DNA of 64,000 nucleotides from Rhizobium sp. FKL33 (GCF_005222915.1 NZ_STFX01000003.1:1-64000); one strand, 5' to 3'. Positions 36,770-48,716 are shown, numbered from the stretch's first letter. Notes: a model not told the origin generated them from the sequence alone. Numbers and translations are program-made.

Positions 36770-37717
36770 ATGTACAATTATCTCGATTTCGAAAAACCGA
36801 TCTCCGATCTCGAAGGCAAGATTCTCGAACTGAAGAATATCGCGACAGAGAATGAGAGCATCGACACGTCGGAAGAGATCGGCCGGCTGGAAGCCCGCGC
36901 GCGCGACGCCATGGCCGACATCTATTCCAAGCTGACGCCGTGGCAGAAGACGCAGGTCGCCCGCCATCCGCAGCGGCCGCATTTCGTCGAATATCAGAAG
37001 GCGCTGTTCACGGAATTCACGCCGCTCGCCGGCGACCGCAAATTCGCCAATGACGACGCCATCCAGGCCGGCTTCGCCCGCTTTCGCGGCCAGCCGGTGG
37101 CGCTGATCGGCCAGGAAAAAGGCAACGACACCAAGTCGCGCCTCAAGCACAATTTCGGGTCGGCGCGTCCGGAAGGCTACCGCAAGGCGATCCGCATCAT
37201 GGAACTCGCCGATCGCTTCAACATGCCGATCGTAACTTTGGTCGACACCGCGGGCGCCTATCCCGGCGTCGGCGCCGAGGAGCGCGGTCAGGCCGAAGCC
37301 ATCGCCCGCTCGACCGAAATGTGCCTGAACGCCCGGGTGCCGATCGTCTCGGTGATCATCGGCGAAGGCGGCTCGGGCGGCGCGATCGCCATCGCCACCG
37401 GCAATCGCGTCTATATGCTCGAACACTCCATCTATTCGGTGATTTCGCCGGAAGGCGCGGCCTCGATTCTGTGGCGCGATTCCGCCCGCGCGAAGGAGGC
37501 CGCCTCCAACATGAAGATCACCGCCGAGGATCTGAAGGCGCTCGGCGTCATCGACGGCATCATCGCCGAGCCGGTGGGCGGCGCCCATCGTGACCCGGAA
37601 CGCGTCATCGCCGCCACCGGCGACGTGATCGCGGGCGCCTTGGCCGATCTGGCGCAGAAAAATGACCTGCGCGCCGAGCGCCGGCAGAAATTTCTCGAAA
37701 TGGGCCGCAATCTGTAA
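36770..37717 (+). CDS. accA: Acetyl-CoA carboxylase carboxyltransferase, alpha subunit
   Basis: Forms malonyl-CoA together with AccD, AccB and AccC. The 315 residues begin [18 protein letters not shown] as in the family, with the crotonase-like core at about 100-280 and the oxyanion-loop [16 protein letters not shown] (about 199-214). It is the housekeeping fatty-acid subunit, distinct from pccB, which carries both carboxyltransferase halves in one chain. It follows xerD, an arrangement I recall in rhizobia. Confidence 0.96.
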   Translation: MYNYLDFEKPISDLEGKILELKNIATENESIDTSEEIGRLEARARDAMADIYSKLTPWQKTQVARHPQRPHFVEYQKALFTEFTPLAGDRKFANDDAIQAGFARFRGQPVALIGQEKGNDTKSRLKHNFGSARPEGYRKAIRIMELADRFNMPIVTLVDTAGAYPGVGAEERGQAEAIARSTEMCLNARVPIVSVIIGEGGSGGAIAIATGNRVYMLEHSIYSVISPEGAASILWRDSARAKEAASNMKITAEDLKALGVIDGIIAEPVGGAHRDPERVIAATGDVIAGALADLAQKNDLRAERRQKFLEMGRNL

Positions 37718-37903
37718 GGTTTTCGCGGAACCGCGCCAAAACTCGGCCATATTCGCGCCGCTCTTTCATAGCGCCGCCGAAAGGGCGTCTCTGTGACGCT
37801 AGGGCTTTGATATGATTAACGGGACGTGAATATTCCGTTAACAGATTCTGTCCTATAAGGCGTAAATGACGTGATTCCCGGCCCGGATTGGGCTCTTGAA
37901 GTG

Positions 37904-39412
37904 ATGGCGGACATGGTTGCAAAGCGTATCGGCATGGGTTTGGCGATGGCTCTCGCGCTCGGGGCGCTGAGTGGCTGCACCCAGGACACGTTGGAAATCG
38001 TCGCAGTCAACAATCGCCTCGAACATCCGCTTCCGGCCAAGATGCAGCAGAAGCTGCGCAAGCTGAACATCTCGCTGTCGTCCCCGATCATGATGCGCAT
38101 CTTCAAGGAAGAAGAGGTGATGGAGATCTGGAAGGCGGATGTGAACAACCGCTACCAGCTGGTCGCCACCTATCCGATCTGCGCCTGGTCCGGCCAGTTG
38201 GGCCCGAAGAAGAAGGAAGGCGACCGCCAGGCGCCCGAAGGCTTCTACACCGTCACGCCGGGCCAGATGAACCCGAATTCCAGCTATTATCTGTCCTTCA
38301 ACATCGGCTATCCCAACAAATATGACCGCGCCTATGGCCGGTCGGGAAGCAATCTGATGGTGCATGGCGCCTGCTCGTCGTCCGGATGTTATTCGATGTC
38401 GGACGCCGCCGTGCTGCAGATCTACGCTTTTGCGCGCGACGCCTTCCGCAGCGGCCAGAAAGCCTTCCAGATCCAGGCCTTCCCCTTCCGCATGACGGCG
38501 GAGAACATGGCCAAGCACCGCTATTCGGAACATTATCCGTTCTGGCAGAATCTCAAGACCGGCTACGACTATTTCGAGATCACCAAGCGGCCTCCGGAAG
38601 TCGAGGTCTGCGAGAAGAAATATGTCTTCAATCAGACCGGCGGTCGCTTCAGCGCCACGGGCAAGTGCCCGGCCGATTCCACGCCGCAGGCGCTGCTCAG
38701 CGCTTACGCCACCTATGACAAGACCTATCAGACTGAATTCGCCAAGGCCTCCGCCAAATGGGGCCCGAACGACTGGAAGGATGTCGCGGAATTCGACCGC
38801 AAGGCGCAGGAACGCCTCGAGCGCCGGAAGGGCAAGAAGAAAAACATTCCGAACGACGCCGAATATGTGCTTGTCGACCCCTCCGCCAAGCTGACCCCGA
38901 CCTCTGACACCGTCACCAGCTATTCGGCGGCTTACGCCAAGGTCGAGGCGATCAAGAACAACGAGCCGCCGAAGGTCGAGTACATTTCGGTCGCCGAGCT
39001 AGAAGCGCGCAAGAAGGCCGAGGAAGCCAAGCGCAAGGAAGAAGAACGGCTCGCCAAGGCCCAGGGTCGCGTGAAGGCGCCGATTCCTCAGCCCAACCCG
39101 ATCAAGCCGGTCATGCAGGCCGCCGCCCAGCCGGCGGCGCAGGACGACGGTTCCGTCTGGTCCTTCTTCCGCCGCAAGCCGCCTGCAAGCGCGCCGACCC
39201 AGCAGGCGAGCGCCGATCCGGCCGCAGCCGCTCTGCCGCAGGCCACAGCCGCGGCGACGCCTCAGCAAAAAGCCGCTCACACCGGCACTGTTAAGCCCGT
39301 TACGACTGTCGCAAAGCCGGCTGGCGACGTCGCTGCCGCCGAGCAGCCCGCCGCGCCAGTCCAGACCGCCCCCGCGCCCGAGCAGAAAAAGCCGTTCTGG
39401 AAAGTCTGGTGA
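37904..39412 (+). CDS. L,D-transpeptidase lipoprotein (YafK type) with Ala-rich tail
   Basis: A roughly 502-residue envelope enzyme. The signal ends in the lipobox ALSGC, so it is probably a lipoprotein. The YkuD-type domain (about 45-200) carries the catalytic VHGACSSSGCYSM with the Cys nucleophile. A coiled-coil-like charged region (about 290-390, rich in Lys/Glu) and an Ala/Pro-rich tail follow. The start is ambiguous (37904 or 37913; GTG at 37871 is unlikely). It is followed, with a one-base overlap, by a TusA-like gene. CtrA-like TTAAC half-sites lie upstream (37816-37841). Confidence 0.85.
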   Translation: MADMVAKRIGMGLAMALALGALSGCTQDTLEIVAVNNRLEHPLPAKMQQKLRKLNISLSSPIMMRIFKEEEVMEIWKADVNNRYQLVATYPICAWSGQLGPKKKEGDRQAPEGFYTVTPGQMNPNSSYYLSFNIGYPNKYDRAYGRSGSNLMVHGACSSSGCYSMSDAAVLQIYAFARDAFRSGQKAFQIQAFPFRMTAENMAKHRYSEHYPFWQNLKTGYDYFEITKRPPEVEVCEKKYVFNQTGGRFSATGKCPADSTPQALLSAYATYDKTYQTEFAKASAKWGPNDWKDVAEFDRKAQERLERRKGKKKNIPNDAEYVLVDPSAKLTPTSDTVTSYSAAYAKVEAIKNNEPPKVEYISVAELEARKKAEEAKRKEEERLAKAQGRVKAPIPQPNPIKPVMQAAAQPAAQDDGSVWSFFRRKPPASAPTQQASADPAAAALPQATAAATPQQKAAHTGTVKPVTTVAKPAGDVAAAEQPAAPVQTAPAPEQKKPFWKVW

Positions 39413-39648
39413 TGGAGGCGCACGAGCCCGACCTCGTGCTCGATCTCAAGGGCCTGAAATGCCCGTTGCCGGTTCTCAAGTCTCGCAAGGCGATGGCGTC
39501 GCTGACCAGCGGCGCTTTGGTGCGCGTTCTCACCACCGATCCTCTCGCCGGTCTCGACATCCCGCATTTCTGCCATGAGGATGGACATGCGCTGCTCGCG
39601 CAGGAGCGCAGCGACCAGGGGCATGTCTTCCTCATCCGCCGCGCCTGA
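39412..39648 (+). CDS. tusA: TusA-family sulfurtransferase-like protein
   Basis: A 78-residue protein of the TusA/SirA fold with the CPxP signature CPLP at Cys17 (LKGLKCPLPVLKSRK), which would carry a persulfide for tRNA thiolation or molybdenum/cofactor assembly. The ATG overlaps the preceding transpeptidase stop by one base (TGATG), so the two are co-translated. A GTG at 39409 is also possible but the ATG is better. Relation to tRNA or cofactor sulfur transfer is family knowledge. Confidence 0.85.
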   Translation: MEAHEPDLVLDLKGLKCPLPVLKSRKAMASLTSGALVRVLTTDPLAGLDIPHFCHEDGHALLAQERSDQGHVFLIRRA

Positions 39649-39731
39649 CCTCTTCAACCGATCGTGATGGCGCCTCTCCTTCCTGTCCTCGCTCCGACCT
39701 GCTAATCGCGGAAAAAACGGGGATAAAGACC

Positions 39732-40712
39732 ATGAACGCCAATAGGATCGGCCGCAGGGCGCTTTTGCATTTCATTACGACGGGCGCGATCGTCCTGTCC
39801 GGCGGCACGTTCGCTGCGCGCGCGACGGAAAAGACGCCTTCTGCGGCCCCGTCGAAATCCTTCGCGGTGACGACGCCGATCCATGTGCGTTCGGTGACGC
39901 TTCGGGTCCGCGATCTCGACCGCATGACCCGCTATTACCGCGAGGTGATCGGCCTCGACCTTCTGGCGCGCGACGCCGGAAAATCCGAACTCGGCAAAGA
40001 TGGCGCGCTGTTGCTGACGCTGCTCGCAAGGCCCGATGACAAACCCGACGACAAAGTGTCTGCCGGCCTCTATCACACCGCCTTTCTGATGCCCGATCGC
40101 CGGGCGCTCGGCGCCTGGCTCATTCACGCCTATATCAGCGGCGCGGCCTTTACGGGCTTTGCCGATCATCTCGTGTCGGAAGCGCTCTATCTCGACGATC
40201 CCGAAGGCAATGGCATCGAGGTCTATGCCGACCGCTCGCCGATGCAATGGGCGTGGGACAAGGGCGGCGTGGTCATGGCGACCGAGGAACTGGACATGGA
40301 CGGCCTCGTGGCGGGCCTGCCGAGAACGCCGACGCCGAACTATTCAGCGCCCTCGGGTCTCCGCATCGGGCATATCCATATGCGCGTCGGCGACGTCGCC
40401 GCCGCGCAGGATTTTTACATCGGCGCGGCCGGCCTCGATCTGATGCGGCTCCTGCCCGACAGCTCCGCCGCCTTCTTCGCCAATGGCCGCTATCACCACC
40501 ATGTCGGCTCCAACATCTGGCAGAGCAATGGCGCGGGCAAGCGGCCAGAGGGCATGTCGGGCCTCGAAGAGACGGTGTTCGCCTGCGCGCCGGACCTCAT
40601 GGAAGGGCTGCGGGGCCGCCTCAGGGCCCGTGGACTCGACCATGCGGAAACGGGCGGCGGGGTCGACACGCTCGACCCCTGGGGCAGCCGTATCCGCTTC
40701 GTCGTCGTCTGA
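39732..40712 (+). CDS. Exported VOC-fold dioxygenase-like protein
   Basis: A 326-residue protein with a signal-like N-terminus (about 1-33, NRIGRRALLHFITTGAIVLSGG, twin arginines at 8-9, possibly Tat) followed by two VOC modules (about 52-165 and 212-325). Metal-ligand candidates are HVRSVTLRV, the Glu of GNGIEVYAD, and in the second module HIHMRVGDV and HHHVGSN. It is most like CatE/2,3-dihydroxybiphenyl 1,2-dioxygenase-type glyoxalase-family proteins. The predicted export is unusual for this fold. It faces a dienelactone-hydrolase-like gene 5 bases away. Confidence 0.78.
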   Translation: MNANRIGRRALLHFITTGAIVLSGGTFAARATEKTPSAAPSKSFAVTTPIHVRSVTLRVRDLDRMTRYYREVIGLDLLARDAGKSELGKDGALLLTLLARPDDKPDDKVSAGLYHTAFLMPDRRALGAWLIHAYISGAAFTGFADHLVSEALYLDDPEGNGIEVYADRSPMQWAWDKGGVVMATEELDMDGLVAGLPRTPTPNYSAPSGLRIGHIHMRVGDVAAAQDFYIGAAGLDLMRLLPDSSAAFFANGRYHHHVGSNIWQSNGAGKRPEGMSGLEETVFACAPDLMEGLRGRLRARGLDHAETGGGVDTLDPWGSRIRFVVV

Positions 40713-40717
40713 GGCGG

Positions 40718-41593
40718 CTAAACCAGTTTCGCCTTGAGGAATTCCACGGTTCGCGACCAGGCGAGATCGGCGGCCTTCTTGTCATAGCGCGCCGCCGACG
40801 TGTCATTGTTGAAGGCGTGATTGACGCCGTCATAGATGAAGATCTGGAAATCCTTCTTGTCGGCTTCCAACGCCGCCTTGTAGGCGTCGATGCCCTTGTT
40901 GATGCGGTCGTCGAGGCCGGCATAGTGCAGGAGAAGCGACGCCTTGATCTTGGGGACGTCCTCGACAGGCGGCTGCGCGCCATAATAGGCGACGCCGGCC
41001 TTTAATTCCGGCGCGGCGACCGCGAGCAGATTGACCTGCCGACCGCCCCAGCAGAAGCCGACGGCGCCGATCGCGCCGGTGGAGCGCGGATGCGTCTTCA
41101 GGAACGCCATGGCCGCCATCAGGTTAGACGCGGTCATCTGCTGGTCGAGCTTGGAAATGTCTTCCCGCGCCTGATCCTCATTGGCCGGCGTGCCGCCCGA
41201 GGGCGACAGAAGATCTGGCGCGACCGCGAGGAAACCTTCAAGCGCCAAGCGACGTGAAACATCCTTGATATGATCGTTGCGGCCGCGATTTTCATGGATC
41301 ACGATCACGGTCGGCAGCTTGCCCGGCCTGTCCTTGGGCGCGGCGATATAGGCCGAGATTTCCCCCGGCGCGCCGCGATAGGCGGTCATGGTGGTTTCCA
41401 GCCTGTCGTCGTCAGGGGAAATGATCTCGGCATGGGCGGAACTCGCGGCGATGAGCGGCGCAATGGCGGCGGCCGCGCCTGCGGACCCCGCCAAGAGCTG
41501 TAGCTTGCGCATGAAATCCCGCCGGTCGAGGGTCAGATGAGTGTATTCGTCATAGGCGTCGATCATCGCCTGCGTGATTTTCGGTTTGTCCAT
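40718..41593 (-). CDS. Exported dienelactone-hydrolase-family protein
   Basis: A 291-residue alpha/beta hydrolase with a Tat-type signal at about 20-55 (TLDRRDFMRKLQLLAG, ending in AHAEIISP). The catalytic triad is that of dienelactone hydrolase: Cys in AVGFCWGGRQ, Asp in the LLLHYAGLDDRIN region, His in GVNHAFNND. The ATG at 41593 follows AAGGAGG. Cytosolic members hydrolyse dienelactones in aromatic degradation; this exported form has an unknown substrate. Its convergent neighbour is an exported VOC protein. Confidence 0.85.
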   Translation of the reverse strand: MDKPKITQAMIDAYDEYTHLTLDRRDFMRKLQLLAGSAGAAAAIAPLIAASSAHAEIISPDDDRLETTMTAYRGAPGEISAYIAAPKDRPGKLPTVIVIHENRGRNDHIKDVSRRLALEGFLAVAPDLLSPSGGTPANEDQAREDISKLDQQMTASNLMAAMAFLKTHPRSTGAIGAVGFCWGGRQVNLLAVAAPELKAGVAYYGAQPPVEDVPKIKASLLLHYAGLDDRINKGIDAYKAALEADKKDFQIFIYDGVNHAFNNDTSAARYDKKAADLAWSRTVEFLKAKLV

Positions 41594-41730
41594 GGCGGCC
41601 TCCTTCGCTGTTGAACAGCACATTGACCCGGACAAGGCGCGAAAATCGAGGCGAAAGCGCCGGAGAATGCCAGCGCTTTCGACAAAACAAAGTGATGGAA
41701 CCGGAAAGGGGCCCGGATCGTTTCACTAAG

Positions 41731-42513
41731 TTATTCGATGTGCCAGCCATGGCTGACGATGACCGACTGACCGGTGAGCGCATTGGTCTCGAAGCCCGCG
41801 AAGAACAGCGCCACTTCGGCGACGTCCTCGATCGTGGTGAACTCGCCGTCCACCGTCTGTCCGAGCATCACTTTCTTGACCACCTCTTCCTCGGAGATGC
41901 CCAGCGTCTTGGCCTGTTCCGGGATCTGCTTTTCGACCAGCGGCGTGCGCACGAAGCCCGGGCAGATGACGTTGGAGCGGATCTTGAACGGACCGCCTTC
42001 CTTGGCGACCGAGCGGGCGAGGCCGAGCAGGCCGTGCTTGGCCGTCACATAGGCGGCCTTCAGCGGCGAGGCTTCCTTGGAATGAACCGATCCCATATAG
42101 ATGATCGCGCCGCCGCCCTGCTTCTGCATCAGCGGAATGCAGGCCTTTGTGGTGAGGAAGGCGCCGTCGAGATGGATGGCCAGCATCTTCTTCCAGTCGG
42201 CGAAGGGGAATTCCTCGATCTTGTGGACGATCTGGATGCCGGCGTTGGAGACGAGAATGTCGACGCGGCCCCAGGTCGCGGCCACCTTAGCGACGCCGGC
42301 ATTGACCGCGTCCTCATTGGTCACGTCCATCTCTACGCCGATCGCTTCGCCGGGTCCGAGCTTTGTGAGCTCCGCGGCGGCGGCGTTGGCGGCGTCGATC
42401 TTGAGGTCGGCGATGGCGACGCGCGCGCCTTCCTCGACATAGCGCTTGGCGATGCCGTAGCCGAGGCCGCTCGCGGCGCCGGTGACGATGGCGACTTTGT
42501 CCTTCAGTGTCAT
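41731..42513 (-). CDS. bdhA: 3-hydroxybutyrate dehydrogenase
   Basis: NAD-dependent oxidation of (R)-3-hydroxybutyrate to acetoacetate, the step after PHB depolymerase. The 260-residue short-chain dehydrogenase has the NAD loop [16 protein letters not shown] (about 10-25), catalytic Ser ([10 protein letters not shown]), Tyr/Lys ([10 protein letters not shown]), and the family C-terminus VSHGWHIE. The ATG at 42513 follows GGAGAAAG. It lies 26 bases after a patatin gene, apparently as an operon, with a regulatory motif shared with phaZ in front. Confidence 0.93.
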   Translation of the reverse strand: MTLKDKVAIVTGAASGLGYGIAKRYVEEGARVAIADLKIDAANAAAAELTKLGPGEAIGVEMDVTNEDAVNAGVAKVAATWGRVDILVSNAGIQIVHKIEEFPFADWKKMLAIHLDGAFLTTKACIPLMQKQGGGAIIYMGSVHSKEASPLKAAYVTAKHGLLGLARSVAKEGGPFKIRSNVICPGFVRTPLVEKQIPEQAKTLGISEEEVVKKVMLGQTVDGEFTTIEDVAEVALFFAGFETNALTGQSVIVSHGWHIE

Positions 42514-42539
42514 GGCTTTCTCCTCATGCTCGCCGAGCG

Positions 42540-43652
42540 TCACGCCCAGCTCTTCCAGTGATCGATGGCGACGAAGCCATCTTGGGGAATTTGGCGATGT
42601 TTCCAGCTCTCGCAGGACAGCGTTTCCATGACGTCGTCATAGCCCGCCTTCCAATGTTCCTCCATGGTCAGCCGCGAAAACTCGTTGTCCATCGAATGGG
42701 TCTCATAAGCCTTGCGGCGATAGATCAGGTGCACCACGGTCACCGCGCCCATATCCTCCTGCCGCCGCAGGAATTTCACGTCCGGATCGTCGGCGAGATC
42801 AGGCGGAAGCTTCTTGAGCAGACGGCGGATCGCCTTGTCGATGCGCTCGCTGCGCATCGCCTCGTTGGTGTTCATGCGCGTGCGGCTGGAAAAACGGATC
42901 TCCTTCTCCCGCGCCAGCACGTCGGAAATATCCTGCGGCATGCGGCCGCGCGCCGAGAACAGGTCGACCTGGAAGATGCAGAGATCGTCGGACGTCTTGC
43001 GCTGGTCCATCACCCATTGCAACGGCGTGTTGGACACGAGACCGCCGTCCCAATAGAAATTGCCGTCGATCTCGACAGGCGGAAATCCGGGCGGCAGCGC
43101 GCCGGAGGCGGCGATGTGGCGGGCGGTGATCCTGTCCTGGAAATTGTCGAAATAGGCGAAATTGCCATTGACCACATTGACCGCCCCGAGCGACAGCCGC
43201 ACCTTCCGCCGGTTGATCAGGTCGAAATCCACGAGCTCATCGAGCGTGTCGATCAACGGCGTCGTGTCGTAGAGACTGATCCGCGCCTCGGGCATTGTCA
43301 GATACTGCAAGGGCAGGAAAGCCTGGGGAAGATAGAAGCCGTTGACGCCGGTCAGCGCATTGAGCGCCGCGGAATATTCGTTGAACCATTTGCGCGCCGG
43401 CTGATCCAGCATGAAGGGCAGGGCCGAAGGGCCGGACGAGACTTTTTCCCAGAACTGCCTGAGATGCTCCACCCGCTTTTCGGGCGGACTGCCGGCGATG
43501 ATGGCGGAATTGATCGAGCCGATCGAGATCCCGGCGACCCATTCCGGCCTGACGCCGCTCGCATGCAGCGCTTCATAGGCTCCGGCCTGATAGGCCCCGA
43601 GCGCGCCGCCGCCCTGCAACACCAAGATCTTCTTGTCGTGTCCATTCTCCAT
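42540..43652 (-). CDS. Patatin-like phospholipase with DUF3734 tail
   Basis: A 370-residue serine hydrolase. The oxyanion loop [16 protein letters not shown] (about 14-29), the nucleophile Ser43 in GISIGSIN, and the catalytic Asp in [10 protein letters not shown] (about residue 195) form the patatin dyad. The C-terminal third (about 250-370) matches the DUF3734 extension. It is probably a cytosolic acyl hydrolase; the operon with bdhA and the shared phaZ-like promoter motif suggest a role at PHB granules, which is inference. It starts at the ATG 43652. Confidence 0.9.
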   Translation of the reverse strand: MENGHDKKILVLQGGGALGAYQAGAYEALHASGVRPEWVAGISIGSINSAIIAGSPPEKRVEHLRQFWEKVSSGPSALPFMLDQPARKWFNEYSAALNALTGVNGFYLPQAFLPLQYLTMPEARISLYDTTPLIDTLDELVDFDLINRRKVRLSLGAVNVVNGNFAYFDNFQDRITARHIAASGALPPGFPPVEIDGNFYWDGGLVSNTPLQWVMDQRKTSDDLCIFQVDLFSARGRMPQDISDVLAREKEIRFSSRTRMNTNEAMRSERIDKAIRRLLKKLPPDLADDPDVKFLRRQEDMGAVTVVHLIYRRKAYETHSMDNEFSRLTMEEHWKAGYDDVMETLSCESWKHRQIPQDGFVAIDHWKSWA

Positions 43653-43705
43653 GCTCAGTCCTGCCGGTTGATGTCACACTGACTCCTAGCACTGGATATG
43701 GGATT

Positions 43706-43724
43706 TTTGTGTGCGATGCACAAA
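43706..43724. promoter_or_regulatory. Palindromic operator upstream of patatin-bdhA
   Basis: TTTGTG (43706-43711) and CACAAA (43719-43724) are perfect arms; within them TGTGC-GAT-GCACA (43710-43722) is also palindromic. The GCGATGCACAA part nearly equals GCAATGCACAA before phaZ. It lies 54 bases upstream of the patatin ATG. A PhaR-type regulator is the leading candidate. Confidence 0.5.
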
Positions 43725-43777
43725 TTAAAATGTCGCAACCCAGACCGGGCGGTCATTGACATCAACACCTTGCATAC

Positions 43778-43805
43778 CCTCCGGAGGCCGCCATTCCTCC
43801 GGAGG
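43778..43805 (+). terminator. Terminator-like double palindrome CCTCCGGAGG
   Basis: CCTCCGGAGG occurs twice, at 43778-43787 and 43796-43805, separated by 8 bases, and is followed on the plus strand by ATTTTATTT. This can form a 10-base-pair hairpin. No plus-strand gene lies before it, so it may end a small unannotated transcript or act on the RTX mRNA from the other strand. Confidence 0.45.
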
Positions 43806-43825
43806 ATTTTATTTGCATCACGCTC

Positions 43826-45592
43826 TTAGAACAGGAACTGCGATTCCCGGAGATCCTCGATGGCGATCCCCTTGAGGATCAGTTCGCTACCGTTGCCGAG
43901 GTCGATTTCGGTGGATTCCAGCTTAGTCAGCGCCGCGTCGTAGAACCATTCGACCGCGTGGTTCTTCGTGAGGTCCGCGAAATCCTTCACAGCGGAAAAG
44001 TTTGAGAGGTCGATCTTATCCTGTTCCTTACCCTGCGTTGACAGGTTGTAGACAAAAAGCTGATCGAAGCCTTTCTCGAGAACGATCAGGTCAGAGCCGC
44101 CGGATTTGAGCTTGATCTGATCGGTCCCACCATTGCTTTTGATAGTGTCGTTTCCTGCTCCGCCATCAAAAATGTCGTCCTTGACGCCGCCGATCAGCGT
44201 GTCGTTGCCGTCTCCACCCCTGAGATAGGTGCCCCCTGTGGACTTCGAAGATCCGATGATGAGGTCGTCGCCAGCGCCCCCATTGACCGTCCAGCCCGAT
44301 CCGCCTGCAACCGCCATGTTAATCTTGTCGGACGCGTCAGAGCCGAAAATCTTCCAATCGTCAGGTTTAGAGAACCCCTTTTCCCAGGTCAGGTCAGCCT
44401 GTGATGAGAGATAAATTGTCTTCGCGAAATCTCCTGCGCGGATTTTGTCGAAACTCTCCAGCAGGTCGGAATCCACTTTCAGAACCGACACTTTGGTGAG
44501 ATCGAGAATTTCGACATCCTCAACGGACAAATTCAACGCGTCGCTGCTCGAAATGACGAGGCGGTCGGTGCCTTCTCCTCCGTAGACCGAGACGCCAGAG
44601 GTTCCTACTCGGCCCAGATTCACCACGTCGTCTCCATCGCCCCCCTTTAAGAGTTGCCCCTCGGAGCCGCCATAGGAGATGTAATCGTTTCCGGCGCCGC
44701 CCATAACGGTATTGACGCCTCCATCGGCATAAATTTTATCGTCGTCAGCGCCACCGATAATCAGATCGTTGCCGCTTCCTCCCCGGAGAGTGTCACTGCC
44801 CAAGCCGCCTTCGAGCCTGTCGTCGCCTTTGTCTCCTAACAGATAGTCCTTCCCGGCGCCGCCGATGAGAGTGTCGTTTCCTCCATCGCCGTTCAGCCGA
44901 TTATTGCCTGATCCGCCAAACAACTGATCGTTGCCACCACCTCCGTAGGCCGAGTTATTCGCGCCAACCTTTATAATGTCGTCGCCGCTGTTGCCACTTG
45001 CGGCAATCTTGGCTGTATTCGTGGAAAAATCCAAAACGTCGTCATACTTCGATCCAATAAAGGACCATTCCATTTTTTTGCCAATCAGATTGATATTCTC
45101 AATCGTTGTTTGGTTCGTCAAATAAACAATTGACAGAGTGGTGTCTTTGCTTTCAAGCGTGTCAAAGCTGTTCAGGCCGGTTTTTCCGATCGTCATCCTG
45201 TCGGAAATGATGAGCTTCTCAATGCCCTGCAGCTTCAGGTCATCCAGCGTGAAATCGTCACTGGTCTTCGTGTGCAGGTCAAGCACGTCATATCCTTCGC
45301 CGCCATCAATTATATCGTCGCCGTCGTCGTAATGAATCGTGTCGTCGCCGAGGCCGCCTGAAAGAGTGTCTGAAGTGCTTCCATCCCAGATGATGTCGTT
45401 TCCGTCCTCACCATAGAGAGCAACGCTGACATTGTATTCCCTGTCGATATTTCCCCAGAGTATGTCATTGCCGCCGCCTGCATAAATGATGTTGTAGGCG
45501 TCGATGGATTCGTCCTCATGGGTGACGTATTTTAAGCTCAGCTTGTTGGCTGCGTCATCGCCACGGGTCACGAAACCCTTGTTGAAAATCAT
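43826..45592 (-). CDS. RTX calcium-binding repeat protein, probably type I-secreted
   Basis: A 588-residue protein made mostly of RTX nonapeptides (GGxGxDxLx), about 18-20 copies in blocks at about 38-100, 205-330 and 440-510, such as GGDGNDTLIGG. No N-terminal signal is visible; the C-terminal 60 residues (ending LRESQFLF) would carry the type I secretion signal. No catalytic domain is recognised. The gene is visibly AT-richer than its neighbours, which suggests transfer, and no HlyB/D/TolC-type genes are adjacent. GGGAG before the ATG at 45592. Confidence 0.9.
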   Translation of the reverse strand: MIFNKGFVTRGDDAANKLSLKYVTHEDESIDAYNIIYAGGGNDILWGNIDREYNVSVALYGEDGNDIIWDGSTSDTLSGGLGDDTIHYDDGDDIIDGGEGYDVLDLHTKTSDDFTLDDLKLQGIEKLIISDRMTIGKTGLNSFDTLESKDTTLSIVYLTNQTTIENINLIGKKMEWSFIGSKYDDVLDFSTNTAKIAASGNSGDDIIKVGANNSAYGGGGNDQLFGGSGNNRLNGDGGNDTLIGGAGKDYLLGDKGDDRLEGGLGSDTLRGGSGNDLIIGGADDDKIYADGGVNTVMGGAGNDYISYGGSEGQLLKGGDGDDVVNLGRVGTSGVSVYGGEGTDRLVISSSDALNLSVEDVEILDLTKVSVLKVDSDLLESFDKIRAGDFAKTIYLSSQADLTWEKGFSKPDDWKIFGSDASDKINMAVAGGSGWTVNGGAGDDLIIGSSKSTGGTYLRGGDGNDTLIGGVKDDIFDGGAGNDTIKSNGGTDQIKLKSGGSDLIVLEKGFDQLFVYNLSTQGKEQDKIDLSNFSAVKDFADLTKNHAVEWFYDAALTKLESTEIDLGNGSELILKGIAIEDLRESQFLF

Positions 45593-45757
45593 GCGTATCT
45601 CCCTGCAGTCATAATTCGCAAAAGACTAATTTAAGGTTGTGATCGATTATGCTGACATAGACATATGACGGCAACACAGGTCGGTGACATTCTCCAAAAA
45701 ATCTCGATGTCGGGCGCCTTTGGTTCGGCCTCGGTTCTGGCGGTTCTGAAAAAAAAA

Positions 45758-45778
45758 CCCGCCAACTCGGTTGGCGGG
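45758..45778 (-). terminator. Terminator of guaB
   Basis: CCCGCCAAC (45758-45766) and GTTGGCGGG (45770-45778) form a 9-base-pair stem with a 3-base loop; on the minus strand a run of nine T follows. It ends guaB 30 bases past its stop and separates it from the RTX gene. Confidence 0.92.
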
Positions 45779-45807
45779 GTTTTGTTCAAGAGCGGATTAG
45801 GTCGAGA

Positions 45808-48515
<2,708 letters not shown>

Positions 48516-48641
48516 CAAGAGCGCATCCTTCGTTTGCCGCAGCATCCGCCGCTTGTGGCAAGTGATTTGCGGATCAGAATACATCAAACTTGGCTGAAAT
48601 TGGCCGCCGCGCCGAATTGCGAGGAAAAGGACGCGCGGCAA

Positions 48642-48677
48642 TGGCAAATTTGCCACGATCCTTTTTTCACATATGAT
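48642..48677 (+). promoter_or_regulatory. yejA promoter with palindromic operator
   Basis: The perfect palindrome TGGCAAATTTGCCA lies at 48642-48655. Its right end provides the -35 TTGCCA (48650-48655); after 16 bases comes the -10 TATGAT (48672-48677), and yejA begins 40 bases later. A regulator at the palindrome would control the whole yej operon. Confidence 0.55.
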
Positions 48678-48716
48678 CAATAGCAAGATTCGAACATCGA
48701 ACAGCAGGCGTTTTTC

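Noticed and set aside
43826-45592. Repeated DNA in the RTX gene considered as a CRISPR or satellite array
   Set aside because: Repeats follow the 9-residue RTX code and vary at the DNA level; spacing and frame fit protein repeats.
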